Source: Puteibacter caeruleilacunae
Lineage (GTDB): Bacteria; Bacteroidota; Bacteroidia; Bacteroidales; Prolixibacteraceae
Assembly (NCBI GenBank): GCA_005217565.1
Contig: SJCO01000003.1
Location: forward strand, 372,001 to 436,000
Direction of reading: 5' to 3'
Length of the DNA stretch: 64,000 nt
Every line of letters starts with the position of its first letter. Within the stretch, counting starts at the first letter, position 1. Both the position numbers and the translations under genes were made by a program. The notes beneath the pieces were generated by a model. It saw only the letters and a list, made by a program, of their open reading frames with translations. It was not told the origin of the DNA and made no database searches. Shown piece after piece: positions 1 to 9,500 of the stretch.

Positions 1-947
1 ATAACATATTTCTCAGTTGGAGCCCAACTATAACCAGTGAAATCTTTCATATTAGAAGCAATCAACTTTTCAGTATGATTTGCGACATTAAATGTAAATA
101 GGTTTACTTTTCCATCGATTCTTGCAGTATAAGAGATTACATCCGACTTAGGAAGCCACCCTACCTGGCCAATTTCTTTCGTACGCCAACTAGCAACCTG
201 GTTACCACCCTCTAGTTCTTTAATTTCGTAAACACCTGTACTCTTACCATCTTTCTTAATGTATCTCTTCCAAAGAACATATTTACCTGAAGGAGAAATT
301 TGTAGGTTGGAAATAGAATTCCGATTCATCACATCCATAACATTCACCGGACGTGAAGCATCAGTTGTGAAACTCCATTCAAGATCTTCTCCTGCTGTTG
401 ATTTCTCAACCTGTGTATGAAACTTAGCAATGCTATCTGGTGTTAAAACTTTAAAAAAGACCTGGTGTTTTCCCATATCCAACTTAAGTTCGATACTCTC
501 AGTAGACGTTTTAAAATTACTTTTAGTCTTCACTTGTTTTCCATCTACCCAACACTGAAACATTGAATTAGTATATACTTTCAACGATGACTTCACCCAT
601 TGATTGGCTTCTAAATATCCCGTCAACATCATTACGTCACCTTCTTTTGCATCTCTTAGTAAGATACTATCACTTGAAAAATCCACCTTTACAACTTCCT
701 TTTCAACACCATTAAATGGAATTGCATCCCCCTCTTTAAATCCAAGGGTAGCCCAGTCGTATTGTATCGATTCCAACCAGCATTTATCGGAATACGTATC
801 CCCATTAATATTTTTTGTTTCTGAAAAAACAGGTTTGTGCACATTTACGGGACCTGCCTTAAGCCATAACTTCATCTGCAATGTATCACTTGCTTTTACG
901 CTAAGAATAATACAAAACACACTCATTAGAAGTAATAATCTCTTCAT
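1..947 (-). CDS. S9-family (prolyl oligopeptidase-like) peptidase, N-terminal part, cut by window edge
   Basis: An open frame runs from an ATG at 947 leftward to base 1 without a stop, giving about 315 residues of a longer protein. The first 19 or so residues (MKRLLLLMSVFCIILSVKAS) form a secretion signal, so the product is exported. Residues 100-190 look like a carbohydrate-binding-type beta domain. From about residue 205 there is a TolB/WD-like propeller start (VMDVMNRNSISNLQISPSG, then SGKYVLWKRY), the usual N-terminal propeller of secreted S9 peptidases of Bacteroidota. The catalytic Ser-Asp-His domain would lie outside the window, so activity cannot be judged. No typical promoter box was seen upstream. 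The family call is inference from the propeller motif. Confidence 0.7.
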   Translation of the reverse strand, partial: MKRLLLLMSVFCIILSVKASDTLQMKLWLKAGPVNVHKPVFSETKNINGDTYSDKCWLESIQYDWATLGFKEGDAIPFNGVEKEVVKVDFSSDSILLRDAKEGDVMMLTGYLEANQWVKSSLKVYTNSMFQCWVDGKQVKTKSNFKTSTESIELKLDMGKHQVFFKVLTPDSIAKFHTQVEKSTAGEDLEWSFTTDASRPVNVMDVMNRNSISNLQISPSGKYVLWKRYIKKDGKSTGVYEIKELEGGNQVASWRTKEIGQVGWLPKSDVISYTARIDGKVNLFTFNVANHTEKLIASNMKDFTGYSWAPTEKYV

Positions 948-1160
948 TTTAAATAGTTTTATTGATATTACATGTGATTTCAACATACCATGAATGCCCT
1001 TTAGGAACAAAAACATGTACAGTACGAATGTAATTTACCCGTAAAAAATATTTCTGCTCGAAAGAAGGGATGGCATTTTTAATTAAACCAATGCAAGTAT
1101 AATATTTTACATGTTATGAAAACATGATTTTATCCACCTTAACTCATACAAATCAAAACA

Positions 1161-1619
1161 TTAACGCTTCATCATCCTATCAATATCCCGCTTAGCGTCT
1201 TTTTGTTTTAAGGTTTCCCGCTTATCATATTCTTTCTTTCCTCGGGCTATTGCAATTTCCATCTTTGCCAAACCTCTTTCATTGATAAATAAGCGTAAAG
1301 GCACAATAGTCAAACCAGTCTCTTTGGTCTTACGTATAAGCTTTTCAATTTCCTTTTTATTCAGAAGGAGCTTACGTTCGCGTCGAACTTCATGGTTATT
1401 GTGAGTTCCAAAGTCATATTCTGCAATATGCATATTCTTCACATACACCTGTCCACCGACAACGTAACAATATGCCTCAACCAGACTTGCTTTGCCATTT
1501 CTGATTGATTTGATTTCAGTTCCTAATAATTGGACTCCTGCAACAAAGCGTTCGATCAGTTCATAGTTGAAAAACGCTTTTTTATTCTTTATATTAATAT
1601 TTGCTTGCTTATGTGCCAT
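1161..1619 (-). CDS. smpB: SsrA-binding protein SmpB
   Basis: SmpB binds tmRNA and delivers it to stalled ribosomes for trans-translation in the cytoplasm. The 152-residue length is normal. Diagnostic blocks are the N-terminal [32 protein letters not shown] around residues 30-48 (GTEIKSIR being the tmRNA-binding barrel signature), [16 protein letters not shown], and a basic tail ([19 protein letters not shown]) that inserts in the mRNA channel. It starts 12 bases after the stop of the Yip1-family gene and probably shares its promoter. The tmRNA gene itself is not in this window. Confidence 0.97.
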   Translation of the reverse strand: MAHKQANINIKNKKAFFNYELIERFVAGVQLLGTEIKSIRNGKASLVEAYCYVVGGQVYVKNMHIAEYDFGTHNNHEVRRERKLLLNKKEIEKLIRKTKETGLTIVPLRLFINERGLAKMEIAIARGKKEYDKRETLKQKDAKRDIDRMMKR

Positions 1620-1631
1620 GATATAACTGTT

Positions 1632-2216
1632 CTATAGACTAACAAAGAAAAAGTGTAAAACATTCCAAAGAATGTAGTTAATGAAAGAATAAACTAAAAA
1701 CATCATTAATAAGGAAACCAATTGAAACCCTCTCTTCTTTTGTTCTGGGATAGTGTAAAAAAATGGTACCCCTGTATACAATAGATAGAACGAATAAAGG
1801 TGTGCCAAATTTAGAATATACACTCCTGGCAATATAGCTTCCAGTATGGTTGCAATAAAGGAAGGAACCAAAGTAAATCCAATCAACACTTGTGCCTTCG
1901 ACTTTATTTTCTTACCATCAAAAGCAGGAGTTACTTGTTCTAAGACCCAAGCCGTTAATCGAAACAGAATAAAAGCAGCTAAAAAGTCTCTTACTCCCTT
2001 CATCACGACAAACTCCATGTCTAGCGTTTCCCATGAGGTATAAATAAAACCACCAAGTATTGACGTTACTGCTATTAAGATTAGAAATGGATAAACAACA
2101 TTATTAGCCACCTGTGGTGAGTCTTCAGCTGCAACCTTTTCCCACTTCTCTTTTGGGGTTATTAGTATTTCTTTTGAATTAAAAAATAGCTCCTTTAAAA
2201 TCTCCTTAATCTTCAT
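1632..2216 (-). CDS. Yip1-family (DUF1282-like) integral membrane protein
   Basis: The 194-residue product has an N-terminal cytoplasmic stretch with the motif ITPKEKWEKVAAED (around 18-31), typical of Yip1/DUF1282 proteins, followed by about five hydrophobic segments (roughly 45-65, 80-100, 115-140, 145-165, 170-190). The cellular role of bacterial members is not established. An earlier ATG at 2237 would lie almost on the -7 box at 2235-2242, so the start at 2216 (MKIKEILKELF) is preferred. It is the first gene of a likely two-gene operon with smpB and is divergent from miaA. Confidence 0.75.
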   Translation of the reverse strand: MKIKEILKELFFNSKEILITPKEKWEKVAAEDSPQVANNVVYPFLILIAVTSILGGFIYTSWETLDMEFVVMKGVRDFLAAFILFRLTAWVLEQVTPAFDGKKIKSKAQVLIGFTLVPSFIATILEAILPGVYILNLAHLYSFYLLYTGVPFFYTIPEQKKRGFQLVSLLMMFLVYSFINYILWNVLHFFFVSL

Positions 2217-2234
2217 TGATCTCCAAAATTTCCA

Positions 2235-2242
2235 CAAAAATA
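2235..2242 (-). promoter_or_regulatory. Predicted -7 box for the Yip1-smpB operon
   Basis: On the minus strand the sequence TATTTTTG matches the Bacteroidota -7 consensus TAnnTTTG exactly. Transcription would start near 2229, leaving a leader of about 13 bases before the ATG at 2216 and excluding the upstream ATG at 2237. No clear -33 TTG is seen. Confidence 0.45.
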
Positions 2243-2294
2243 AATATTTTCAAGTTAGTATTTGATATATTCGTCGTCTGAAGTAAGTTCAATT

Positions 2295-3227
2295 ATGGAA
2301 AGTTTGACACACAAATACAATATGGTTACCATTTTGGGACCAACAGCATCAGGTAAAACAGGTGTTGCAACTAATCTTGCATATCGTCTAAACGGTGAAG
2401 TAATATCTGCTGACTCCCGTCAAATTTACCGAGGGATGGATTTAGGTACGGGCAAAGACATTGAAGAATATGTCGTAAATGATACCCCCATACCATTTCA
2501 CCTTATCGACATAGTTGATGCAGGATACCAATATAATGTGTTCGAGTATCAAAGAGATTTTGTAAAAGCTTTTGATGATGTAATCTCAAGAGATAAATTT
2601 CCTGTTCTTTGTGGTGGAAGTGGAATGTATGTTGAAGCAGTATTAAAAGGATACAAACTAATCCAGGTTCCACACAATGAAGAATTAAGAGACAAACTTG
2701 CCAATAAATCATTGGAAGAACTCACAACTATTCTGGAGTCTTATAAATCTCAACTGCACAACATTACAGATGTCGAAAATCATAAAAGAGCGCTTCGGGC
2801 GATAGAAATTGAAGAATATTATAAAACTAATCCTGATATAGATAATTACTACCCCGAAATAAACAGTCTTGTTATTGGTGTTAAATATGATCGTGAGTCA
2901 CGTCGACGAAGAATAACAGAACGACTAAAACAACGCCTTGATGAAGGTATGGTGCAAGAAGTTCAGGTACTACTAGATAAGGGAATATCTCCTGAAGCAC
3001 TTATTTATTATGGATTGGAATATAAGTTTCTAACCAAGCACTTAATCGGAGAACTTACATTTGACGAGATGTTTAACGCTCTCAACATTGCGATTCATCA
3101 ATTCGCAAAGCGACAAATGACCTGGTTTAGGAAAATGGAAAGAAATGGGACTAAAATACATTGGCTTGATGGCTACGCTTCAATGGACGAAAAAATGGAG
3201 CGAATCATTAAGTTATTAGAAAAATAA
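2295..3227 (+). CDS. miaA: tRNA dimethylallyltransferase MiaA
   Basis: MiaA transfers dimethylallyl from DMAPP to A37 of tRNAs reading UNN codons. The P-loop ILGPTASGKTGVA lies at residues 13-25 and is followed by the family signatures EVISADSRQIYRGMDLGTGKD and PFHLIDIVDAGYQYNVFEYQ, then CGGSGMYVEAVLKG. The open frame extends upstream to a TTG at 2262, but the ATG at 2295 is the better start (310 residues, normal length is near 300-315); the ATG at 2322 is possible but would leave only three residues before the P-loop. Divergent from the Yip1-smpB pair. Confidence 0.96.
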   Translation: MESLTHKYNMVTILGPTASGKTGVATNLAYRLNGEVISADSRQIYRGMDLGTGKDIEEYVVNDTPIPFHLIDIVDAGYQYNVFEYQRDFVKAFDDVISRDKFPVLCGGSGMYVEAVLKGYKLIQVPHNEELRDKLANKSLEELTTILESYKSQLHNITDVENHKRALRAIEIEEYYKTNPDIDNYYPEINSLVIGVKYDRESRRRRITERLKQRLDEGMVQEVQVLLDKGISPEALIYYGLEYKFLTKHLIGELTFDEMFNALNIAIHQFAKRQMTWFRKMERNGTKIHWLDGYASMDEKMERIIKLLEK

Positions 3228-3281
3228 TGTGGTTGTTTTGTCTACTAATATTCCTTTTATTTGCACAAAATTTGAAAATAG

Positions 3282-3890
3282 ATGGACTTTATTTATTTAT
3301 TCGACCTTATAGGTACGTTTGTATTTGCAATATCAGGAACATTATCTGCAGCCAATAAACGTCTAGATCTTTTTGGTGCACTTTTTATTGGTTTTGTTAC
3401 TGCTATTGGAGGAGGTACAGTACGCGACTTAATGATTGGTGTAAATCCCATTACCTGGATTCAAACCATGGATTATTTCTATGTGATTATGTCGGCAGTT
3501 ATACTAACCTTCATTTTCAAGAAAATGGTAATGAAATTAAAGCGTACGCTTTTTCTTTTCGACACAATTGGAATTGGAGTATTCACAATTATTGGTTTAG
3601 AAAAAGCATTAGGCCTTGGCATAATACCAGCAATGGCAGTTATTATGGGCTTATCAACGGCAGTAGTAGGTGGAGTTATAAGAGATACCCTTTGTAATGA
3701 CGTACCTTTAATATTTAAAAAAGAGATTTACGCGACGGCATGTATTGCAGGTGCTTTGATTTTCCTGATCCTTCGATCATGGCAAGTACCAGATCCGGTC
3801 AATCAGATAATTACAATTTTCGTAATCATTGCAATTCGACTGCTCTCTATACGATTTAACCTATCGCTACCAAGACTTACAAATGAATAA
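3282..3890 (+). CDS. TRIC/UPF0126-family channel-like membrane protein
   Basis: The 202-residue protein has seven hydrophobic segments arranged as two internal repeats, each with the glycine-rich signature of the UPF0126/TRIC family: AIGGGTVRDLMIG around residues 45-57 and AVVGGVIRDTLCND around 128-141. Family members with solved structures are trimeric monovalent-cation channels; the substrate here is unknown. It follows miaA by 54 bases in the same direction and is closed by a hairpin at 3900-3921. Confidence 0.88.
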   Translation: MDFIYLFDLIGTFVFAISGTLSAANKRLDLFGALFIGFVTAIGGGTVRDLMIGVNPITWIQTMDYFYVIMSAVILTFIFKKMVMKLKRTLFLFDTIGIGVFTIIGLEKALGLGIIPAMAVIMGLSTAVVGGVIRDTLCNDVPLIFKKEIYATACIAGALIFLILRSWQVPDPVNQIITIFVIIAIRLLSIRFNLSLPRLTNE

Positions 3891-3899
3891 GAACAATAA

Positions 3900-3921
3900 A
3901 GGCTGTCCTTTCGGACAGCCT
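3900..3921. terminator. Hairpin between convergent genes
   Basis: A perfect 9-bp stem (AGGCTGTCC / GGACAGCCT) closes a 4-base loop between the TRIC gene and the opposing 60-residue gene. The tails are AT-rich but lack a long T run, so it may serve both directions as a weak terminator. Confidence 0.6.
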
Positions 3922-3947
3922 GATACTAAATGATATTTTATAAATCT

Positions 3948-4130
3948 TTAGTTCGGATAGCGATTCAGGAATGAAACCAAATCCTTGACATCACTCTCTG
4001 TTTTTATTACAAAATCTGCACTGGTTCTTAGATTATAAACCTGAGTCTTTAATAAACTAATGCGCAAAGCATTATCATCCTTCAACAAAGACATCCCCAG
4101 CTCGAATAACTCAGTTCTTGATTTATCCAT
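3948..4130 (-). CDS. Small hypothetical protein (60 residues)
   Basis: The protein starts MDKSRTELFELGMSLLKDD and ends SFLNRYPN. It is charged, predicted helical, and has no signal peptide or membrane segment. It ends just before the hairpin at 3900-3921 and an imperfect promoter-like box (TAAATTTT, minus strand) lies about 10 bases upstream of the ATG. I do not recognise a family. The tidy placement between a terminator and an upstream AT-rich gap argues for a real gene, but only conservation would settle it. Confidence 0.5.
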   Translation of the reverse strand: MDKSRTELFELGMSLLKDDNALRISLLKTQVYNLRTSADFVIKTESDVKDLVSFLNRYPN

Positions 4131-4337
4131 AATATATAAAAATTTAGAAACTTCTTATTATCAGTAAATTCTGTTCAGGTACAAATTTTCGAATAATTCG
4201 TTTATTTGTACAAAAAATATCGGTAAAGATACTTATTTAGTCGGTTAACAGGCATTTCTATCTTTTAGTTTTCAAAGATATGCTTAAACAAATCCACCTA
4301 AGAACTCATTTTCAACAACTAACACGGCAATCTGCTT

Positions 4338-5270
4338 CTACAAACGCTGCCGTAATGCCTCCTTTTTTAATGCTGCCTTTCTATTAAAGAAATTCAGTGC
4401 TAACAATGAAATAGCAATAACAAGCATACCAATCAGTGATATTGCATCAGGATATTCTCCTGGAAGAATTGTCCAACTTAAAATAGCCCCCAATACAGGA
4501 ATAATAAATTTCCACATATTCAAATCAGAGACCTTCACACCTGGTCTTGTTAGTAGCGTATACCAAATACTAATTGCTGCAGCCGACAGAAAACTTAACC
4601 AACCTAAAGCTACATAGTACTCTACTGGATACGTTTTCCATTGATAACCTTCAATAGGAATGGAAAAAAGAAACAATGCTCCACCTCCAACAATCATAGA
4701 GAATGAACTCATTACCAATGGAGGTATCTGATTACGATCTTTGGCAACCATAACATTTCCAAAACCTGCTGCAATATTATTTAATAACAATATGAGAATA
4801 CCAATTAAAATCATTCCACCCTCCATTGTCAAATCCTTTCGGCCAAAACTAATAATTCCCACACCTGTCATTCCCAGAAGAATACATGATAGCTTTCGAA
4901 AGTTCATTTTGTCATCCTTCATTAAAAAATGTGCAACTAAAGCAGCAAATAACGGACCGGAACCAATGATCATTGCACCTAGAGATCCAGGCACCATGCT
5001 AATACCTGTATAAAACAATGCATATAGTAAGAATGTCTGTAAAAAACCAATCCAAACAATACTTTTCCAGTAATATTTAAGATTTAAAATCTTACTGGTT
5101 AAGCCCTTTATCAATGGCAATATCATTACACCGGAGAAAAAGAACCGGATACCTGCAAACTGTAAAGGAGTTGTATATTGTAATCCTATTTTTATACCAA
5201 CAAATGCTGTAGCCCATAACATACATGCAATAATGGCTAAAATGGTTGTTCCTGAAAAGAAAGATTTCAT
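4338..5270 (-). CDS. DMT-superfamily (EamA) transporter
   Basis: The 310-residue product shows ten hydrophobic segments in two EamA repeats (about 5-140 and 150-295). Characteristic pieces are ACMLWATAFVGIKIGL near the N-terminus and PGSLGAMIIGSGPLFAALVA at the end of repeat one. Such proteins export metabolites or take up small solutes across the inner membrane; the substrate cannot be read from sequence. The gene stands alone, with its own promoter (5359-5366) and a strong hairpin in the leader (5286-5330), which suggests ligand- or RNA-based control. Confidence 0.88.
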   Translation of the reverse strand: MKSFFSGTTILAIIACMLWATAFVGIKIGLQYTTPLQFAGIRFFFSGVMILPLIKGLTSKILNLKYYWKSIVWIGFLQTFLLYALFYTGISMVPGSLGAMIIGSGPLFAALVAHFLMKDDKMNFRKLSCILLGMTGVGIISFGRKDLTMEGGMILIGILILLLNNIAAGFGNVMVAKDRNQIPPLVMSSFSMIVGGGALFLFSIPIEGYQWKTYPVEYYVALGWLSFLSAAAISIWYTLLTRPGVKVSDLNMWKFIIPVLGAILSWTILPGEYPDAISLIGMLVIAISLLALNFFNRKAALKKEALRQRL

Positions 5271-5285
5271 ATCTATAATTTAAAG

Positions 5286-5330
5286 GCTCTTTTCCGGAGA
5301 GTATCTAATCAGTACCAAGTCCAGAAGAGC
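5286..5330 (-). promoter_or_regulatory. Structured leader hairpin of the DMT transporter gene
   Basis: Read on the minus strand, GCTCT then TCTGGA pair with TCCGGA then AGAGC, with only a two-A bulge; the apical part can add GTA/TAC. The hairpin ends 15 bases before the ATG and lies wholly inside the predicted 5' leader (start near 5352). DMT genes are often under riboswitches in other bacteria; no known riboswitch class was recognised here. Confidence 0.5.
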
Positions 5331-5358
5331 GCATAATATCAACTTGTTAAAATCCGCG

Positions 5359-5366
5359 CAAAGCTA
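5359..5366 (-). promoter_or_regulatory. Predicted -7 box for the DMT transporter gene
   Basis: Minus-strand TAGCTTTG matches TAnnTTTG. The predicted start near 5352 gives a leader of about 80 bases that contains the hairpin at 5286-5330. Confidence 0.45.
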
Positions 5367-5447
5367 ACTATCTTCAATACAATAAAAAAATTGCACCATA
5401 TTATAAAATGATTATTAAATTAGTAGTAAACATTCAACCTGATAATT

Positions 5448-6161
5448 ATGGGATGGCTTAATGACATATTAAATGAAACGCATATATCATTAGAAACTTC
5501 AATCATCCGGCTAATACTAAGCTTTGTAGTTGGTTTACTTATTGGTATCGAAAGAGAAACTCATCGACAACCAGCTGGATTACGAACACATATACTAATT
5601 TGTATTGGAGCAACACTACTAATGCTACTTTCAATCTATATCCCTCAAACATTTCAATCTTTTCAAAATGGAGATCCAGGTCGTATTGCAGCACAAGTTG
5701 TTTCTGGCATTGGATTTCTAGGTGCTGGTGCAATATTAAAGTTCGGAGGAAGTATTCGCGGACTCACCACTGCTGCATCCATTTGGGCTATTGCAGCTAT
5801 CGGACTAGCAATTGGAGCTGGAATGTACGTGATTGCAATTGTTGCAACAGCAATTGTTCTTTTCATTCTTGTATTTTTAGATTATTTTGAAAAGAAGATT
5901 TTTCGTCCTAGATATTATAAAAAGCTTATTCTCTTTGTCAAACGAGAACATTCAAATCCGAACCTTTACGCTACAGTATTGAACCAACACGGAGTAAGAA
6001 TAACAACTACTGACATCAGAAATTCATCCACTGAAATGTATGCCGAACTATCATTTCTTGTTCATATTTCAGAAAGAACTGACTATAATAAATTAATTCA
6101 AGACCTCATGAATACAGGATTTGTAAATACTGTAGATATCAAACAAGTTGAATCAGCCTGA
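5448..6161 (+). CDS. MgtC/SapB-family membrane protein
   Basis: Residues 15-145 hold the MgtC hydrophobic domain with the signatures GLLIGIERETHRQPAGLRTH and GFLGAGAILKFGGSIRGLTTAASIW split over residues 35-55 and 92-118. A C-terminal cytoplasmic ACT-like domain (about 160-237) follows. MgtC proteins are linked to Mg2+ homeostasis and, in pathogens, to F1Fo-ATPase inhibition; which applies here is not known. The 3' end overlaps the convergent PG0541-type gene by nine bases. Confidence 0.9.
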   Translation: MGWLNDILNETHISLETSIIRLILSFVVGLLIGIERETHRQPAGLRTHILICIGATLLMLLSIYIPQTFQSFQNGDPGRIAAQVVSGIGFLGAGAILKFGGSIRGLTTAASIWAIAAIGLAIGAGMYVIAIVATAIVLFILVFLDYFEKKIFRPRYYKKLILFVKREHSNPNLYATVLNQHGVRITTTDIRNSSTEMYAELSFLVHISERTDYNKLIQDLMNTGFVNTVDIKQVESA

Positions 6162-6473
6162 TACATTTAGAACCTGGTCAACGTCTAATGTAAAACCGAA
6201 AACGGCATCCGTTTCACCTTTACATTTATTGCATTGCTTCAATCGATCAAACATGGCGTCGACCCGCTCCGCGTCTACTAAGACAAAGTTTAATACACCA
6301 TCTAAAGGTTTATTCCCTTGTCCGAACCAATTCTTTAATCGATGCTCGATCTTGCCAGGAAGATTAAATCCCCTCACATCTGTTTCGAAAAAAGGCGTCA
6401 AATTCTCTGTTTGAAAAATTTCATACAATTGACCTGCATACTCAGAAATACAAATAACAACCAATACTTTCAT
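6153..6473 (-). CDS. PG0541-family transporter-associated, PII-like protein
   Basis: This 106-residue protein begins MKVLVVICISEYAGQLYEIF and contains a short Cys pair (CNKCKG) near residue 85. It matches what I recall of the Porphyromonas gingivalis PG0541 family, small ferredoxin-like-fold proteins encoded beside RND efflux genes. It is the last gene of the efflux operon, 101 bases after the permease, with a perfect 13-bp hairpin in between. A regulatory, possibly metal-sensing, role on the pump is inference from context and the CxxC motif. Its 3' end overlaps the MgtC gene. Confidence 0.78.
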   Translation of the reverse strand: MKVLVVICISEYAGQLYEIFQTENLTPFFETDVRGFNLPGKIEHRLKNWFGQGNKPLDGVLNFVLVDAERVDAMFDRLKQCNKCKGETDAVFGFTLDVDQVLNVSG

Positions 6474-6526
6474 GATCTGCTCTTTTAGTTAATTAGATTA
6501 TCAGATAAAATGTTGTATGACAATTG

Positions 6527-6568
6527 AAATTCTCTTGCCCTTATAATCATCAAGAGGCAAGAGAATTT
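6527..6568 (-). promoter_or_regulatory. Intercistronic hairpin between RND permease and PG0541-type gene
   Basis: AAATTCTCTTGCC (6527-6539) and GGCAAGAGAATTT (6556-6568) form a perfect 13-bp stem with a 16-base loop, starting 6 bases after the permease stop codon. There is no T run, so it is more likely an mRNA-stability or processing element, or a leaky terminator, than a full terminator. Confidence 0.6.
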
Positions 6569-6574
6569 TGGTAC

Positions 6575-9500
6575 TTATTTTATTACATGCTTTTTCTTTT
6601 CAGTCATGTAATAAATTAAAGGAACTATTATTAGTGTCAAAAATGTAGATGCGATTGTTCCCCCCATCAATGATATTGCTAATCCCTGGAATATTGGATC
6701 GAATAAAATCACAAAGGCACCAATAACCACCGTTCCCGCGGTTAATAATATCGGAGTAGTTCTAACAGCTCCAGCTTCAATGACTGCATCAGCCAAAGAG
6801 GCACCTTCTTCCAATCTAATATTGACAAAATCAATCAATAATATTGAGTTACGTACCATTATTCCAGCAAGAGCAATCATTCCAATCATTGAAGTTGCAG
6901 TAAAGAACGCATCAAACAACCAATGTCCAACAATTATTCCAACCAAAGAAAGAGGAATTGCAATCATCATCACAAATGGTACTTTAAAATTTTGGAACCA
7001 TCCAATAATCAGCATATAAATGATCAATAGCACAACAGCAAAAGCTGCTCCCAAATCTCTAAATACCTCATAAGTAATCTGCCATTCCCCATCCCATTTC
7101 AATCCAAAGTCACGTGTACTTTTGGGCTGACCGGTATAATGTTCTTCAATTCCATACCCCTCAGGTAGGTTAAGCTCACTCAGTCGTTCCGAAATATCCA
7201 TGATAGCATAAACAGGACTTTCCAAATCACCAGCAACATCAGCAGTGACATAAACAACCTGCTTTTGATTCTTTCTATAAATACTTCTATCTCTAACTGT
7301 TTCTCTGACCTGAACCAAATCTCCAACACTAACAGCCTGTCCTCTGTTCGATATTACATTCACATTCTGAAGATCATTAATTCCGGTACGAAACTTCTCA
7401 TTTAATCTCAATTGAATTCCCACTTGATCTTTATCATTCTCAGCAAAAAGATAAGTTACTTCTCTACCATTTAAAGCTGTGTTCATGGCATAAACAACTC
7501 GCTCTACACTTACACCTGCCAACATCGCTTTTTCTTTATCGACCTCAAACTTGTACTCTTTCTGATCGGCCTCTTCCATCCAGTCGATATCTACCACACT
7601 ATTGGTGTTTTCCAATAAACCGATTACTTGAGCCGCAATTTTTCTTTGCTCTTCTAAGTCGGGACCATATACCTCAGCCACAATAGTAGACATAACTGGA
7701 GGTCCAGGAGGAACTTCAACAACTTTCACGTTTGCATTAAACTTCTTAGCCACCTCTTGAATTCCTGGTCTCAATCGTTTGGCAATATCATGACTCTGCT
7801 CACTACGATCCCCTTTATGCGTTAAGTTCACCTGAATATCAGCCACGTGAGCCCCTCTTCTTAAGTCATAATGCCTCACCAAACCATTAAAGTTAATTGG
7901 AGCTGACGTGCCTACATATGTTTGATAACTTACAACCTCCTTATCTTCTGCTAAATAAGCCGCAATTTCCTTTGCCACTACAGCCGTGCGTTCCAAAGAA
8001 GTTCCCTCTGGCATATCAATCACAACCTGAAACTCATTCTTATTATCGAATGGTAGAATCTTTACGGTCACCACCTTCAAGTAGAATAAGAACATCGATC
8101 CAAATAGCAAGAAAGAGACAACTCCAATAAATCCCCATCTTTTAAATCGACTCTTAATCATAGGGGCCATAGTTTTATGGTATATCTTATATATCGGGCT
8201 ATTTTCCAATTTATAATCTTCCTTCTCCTCATCTCCTGTATTATCATGTTTCAGCAAACGATAAGCCAGAAAAGGAGTTATCATTAAAGCAACAATCAAC
8301 GAAAAGATCATTGCAATAGAAGCACCAATAGGCATTGGACTCATGTATGGTCCCATCAAGCCAGAAACAAATGCCATAGGCAATACAGCCGCTATAACTG
8401 TAAAAGTTGCTAATATGGTTGGATTTCCAACTTCATCGATTGATCGCAACGCAGCCTGAAAAAAGGGCAACTTTCCCATTTTAAAATGCCTATGCATATT
8501 TTCTGCAATAATAATGGAGTCATCAACCACAATACCAGTAACAAACACCAATGCAAACAAGGTAATTCTATTAAGCGTATAGTCCATGAAGTAATAAGCA
8601 AACATAGTCAAGGCAAACGTAACAGGAACCGATAAGAATACTACCAATCCACCACGCCAACCCATTGCAAGCATAACAACAATGGTTACAGCCACAATTG
8701 CCCCCAACAAGTGCATTAAAAGTTCTGAAACTTTTTCAGAAGCAGTTTCTCCGTAGTTTCGTGTAACATCAATCTTCACATCAGCAGGCAATAACTCTGC
8801 ACGTAGTTCCTCAATATTTTCAATTATTTCATCGGAAACACGCATTGCATCAGCTCCCCGTCGCTTTGCAACAGATATAGTTACAGCCTGATAGTCATCA
8901 CCAAACGTATTGATTTTTTCACTAGCCTGCCCAAAACCTAACGATACATATTGAGATGGTATCTCTGGCCCGTCTTTTATTTGTGCCACTTGTCGTAGGT
9001 ACACTGGATTGTTTTGGAAAACACCGATTACCAGGTCCTCAACATCCTCTGCTGATCTCAAGAAATTCCCTGTCTCAACTCGTATTTCCTGATCATTGGT
9101 ATTAAATGAACCTGCAGCCATTTGTTTATTTGCAAATTCCAATTGCTGCCCAACTGCCAAAATATCCAAATTATAATTTGCTAATGCATCTCGATCCAGA
9201 ATAACACGTACCTGACGACTTCTGCCTCCAATAATTTTTGTTTCTGAGACATCATGAACCTTTTCAATTTCAGTATTAAGTTCTTCCGCAATTCGCTTCA
9301 GCTCATAATCATCGTACTTCTCACTCCAAAGCGTTAGTCCCAATACAGGAACATCATCAATAGCTCTTGTCTTTATTAAGGGAAGACTTGTTCCTGCAGG
9401 CATCTCATCCATATGCTTCATAATTTCGGCATACATCTTCACCAAACTGCGTTCAACATCTTCTCCTACATAATACTGAACAATAAGCATCGCCTGTCCT

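Noticed and set aside
604-993. Plus-strand frame of 129 codons
   Set aside because: It is the antisense of the S9 peptidase N-terminus, which has signal peptide and propeller motifs on the minus strand.
4324-4353. ACGGCA / TGCCGT inverted repeat overlapping the DMT stop
   Set aside because: Only six base pairs with a long loop and no T run; not enough to call a terminator.
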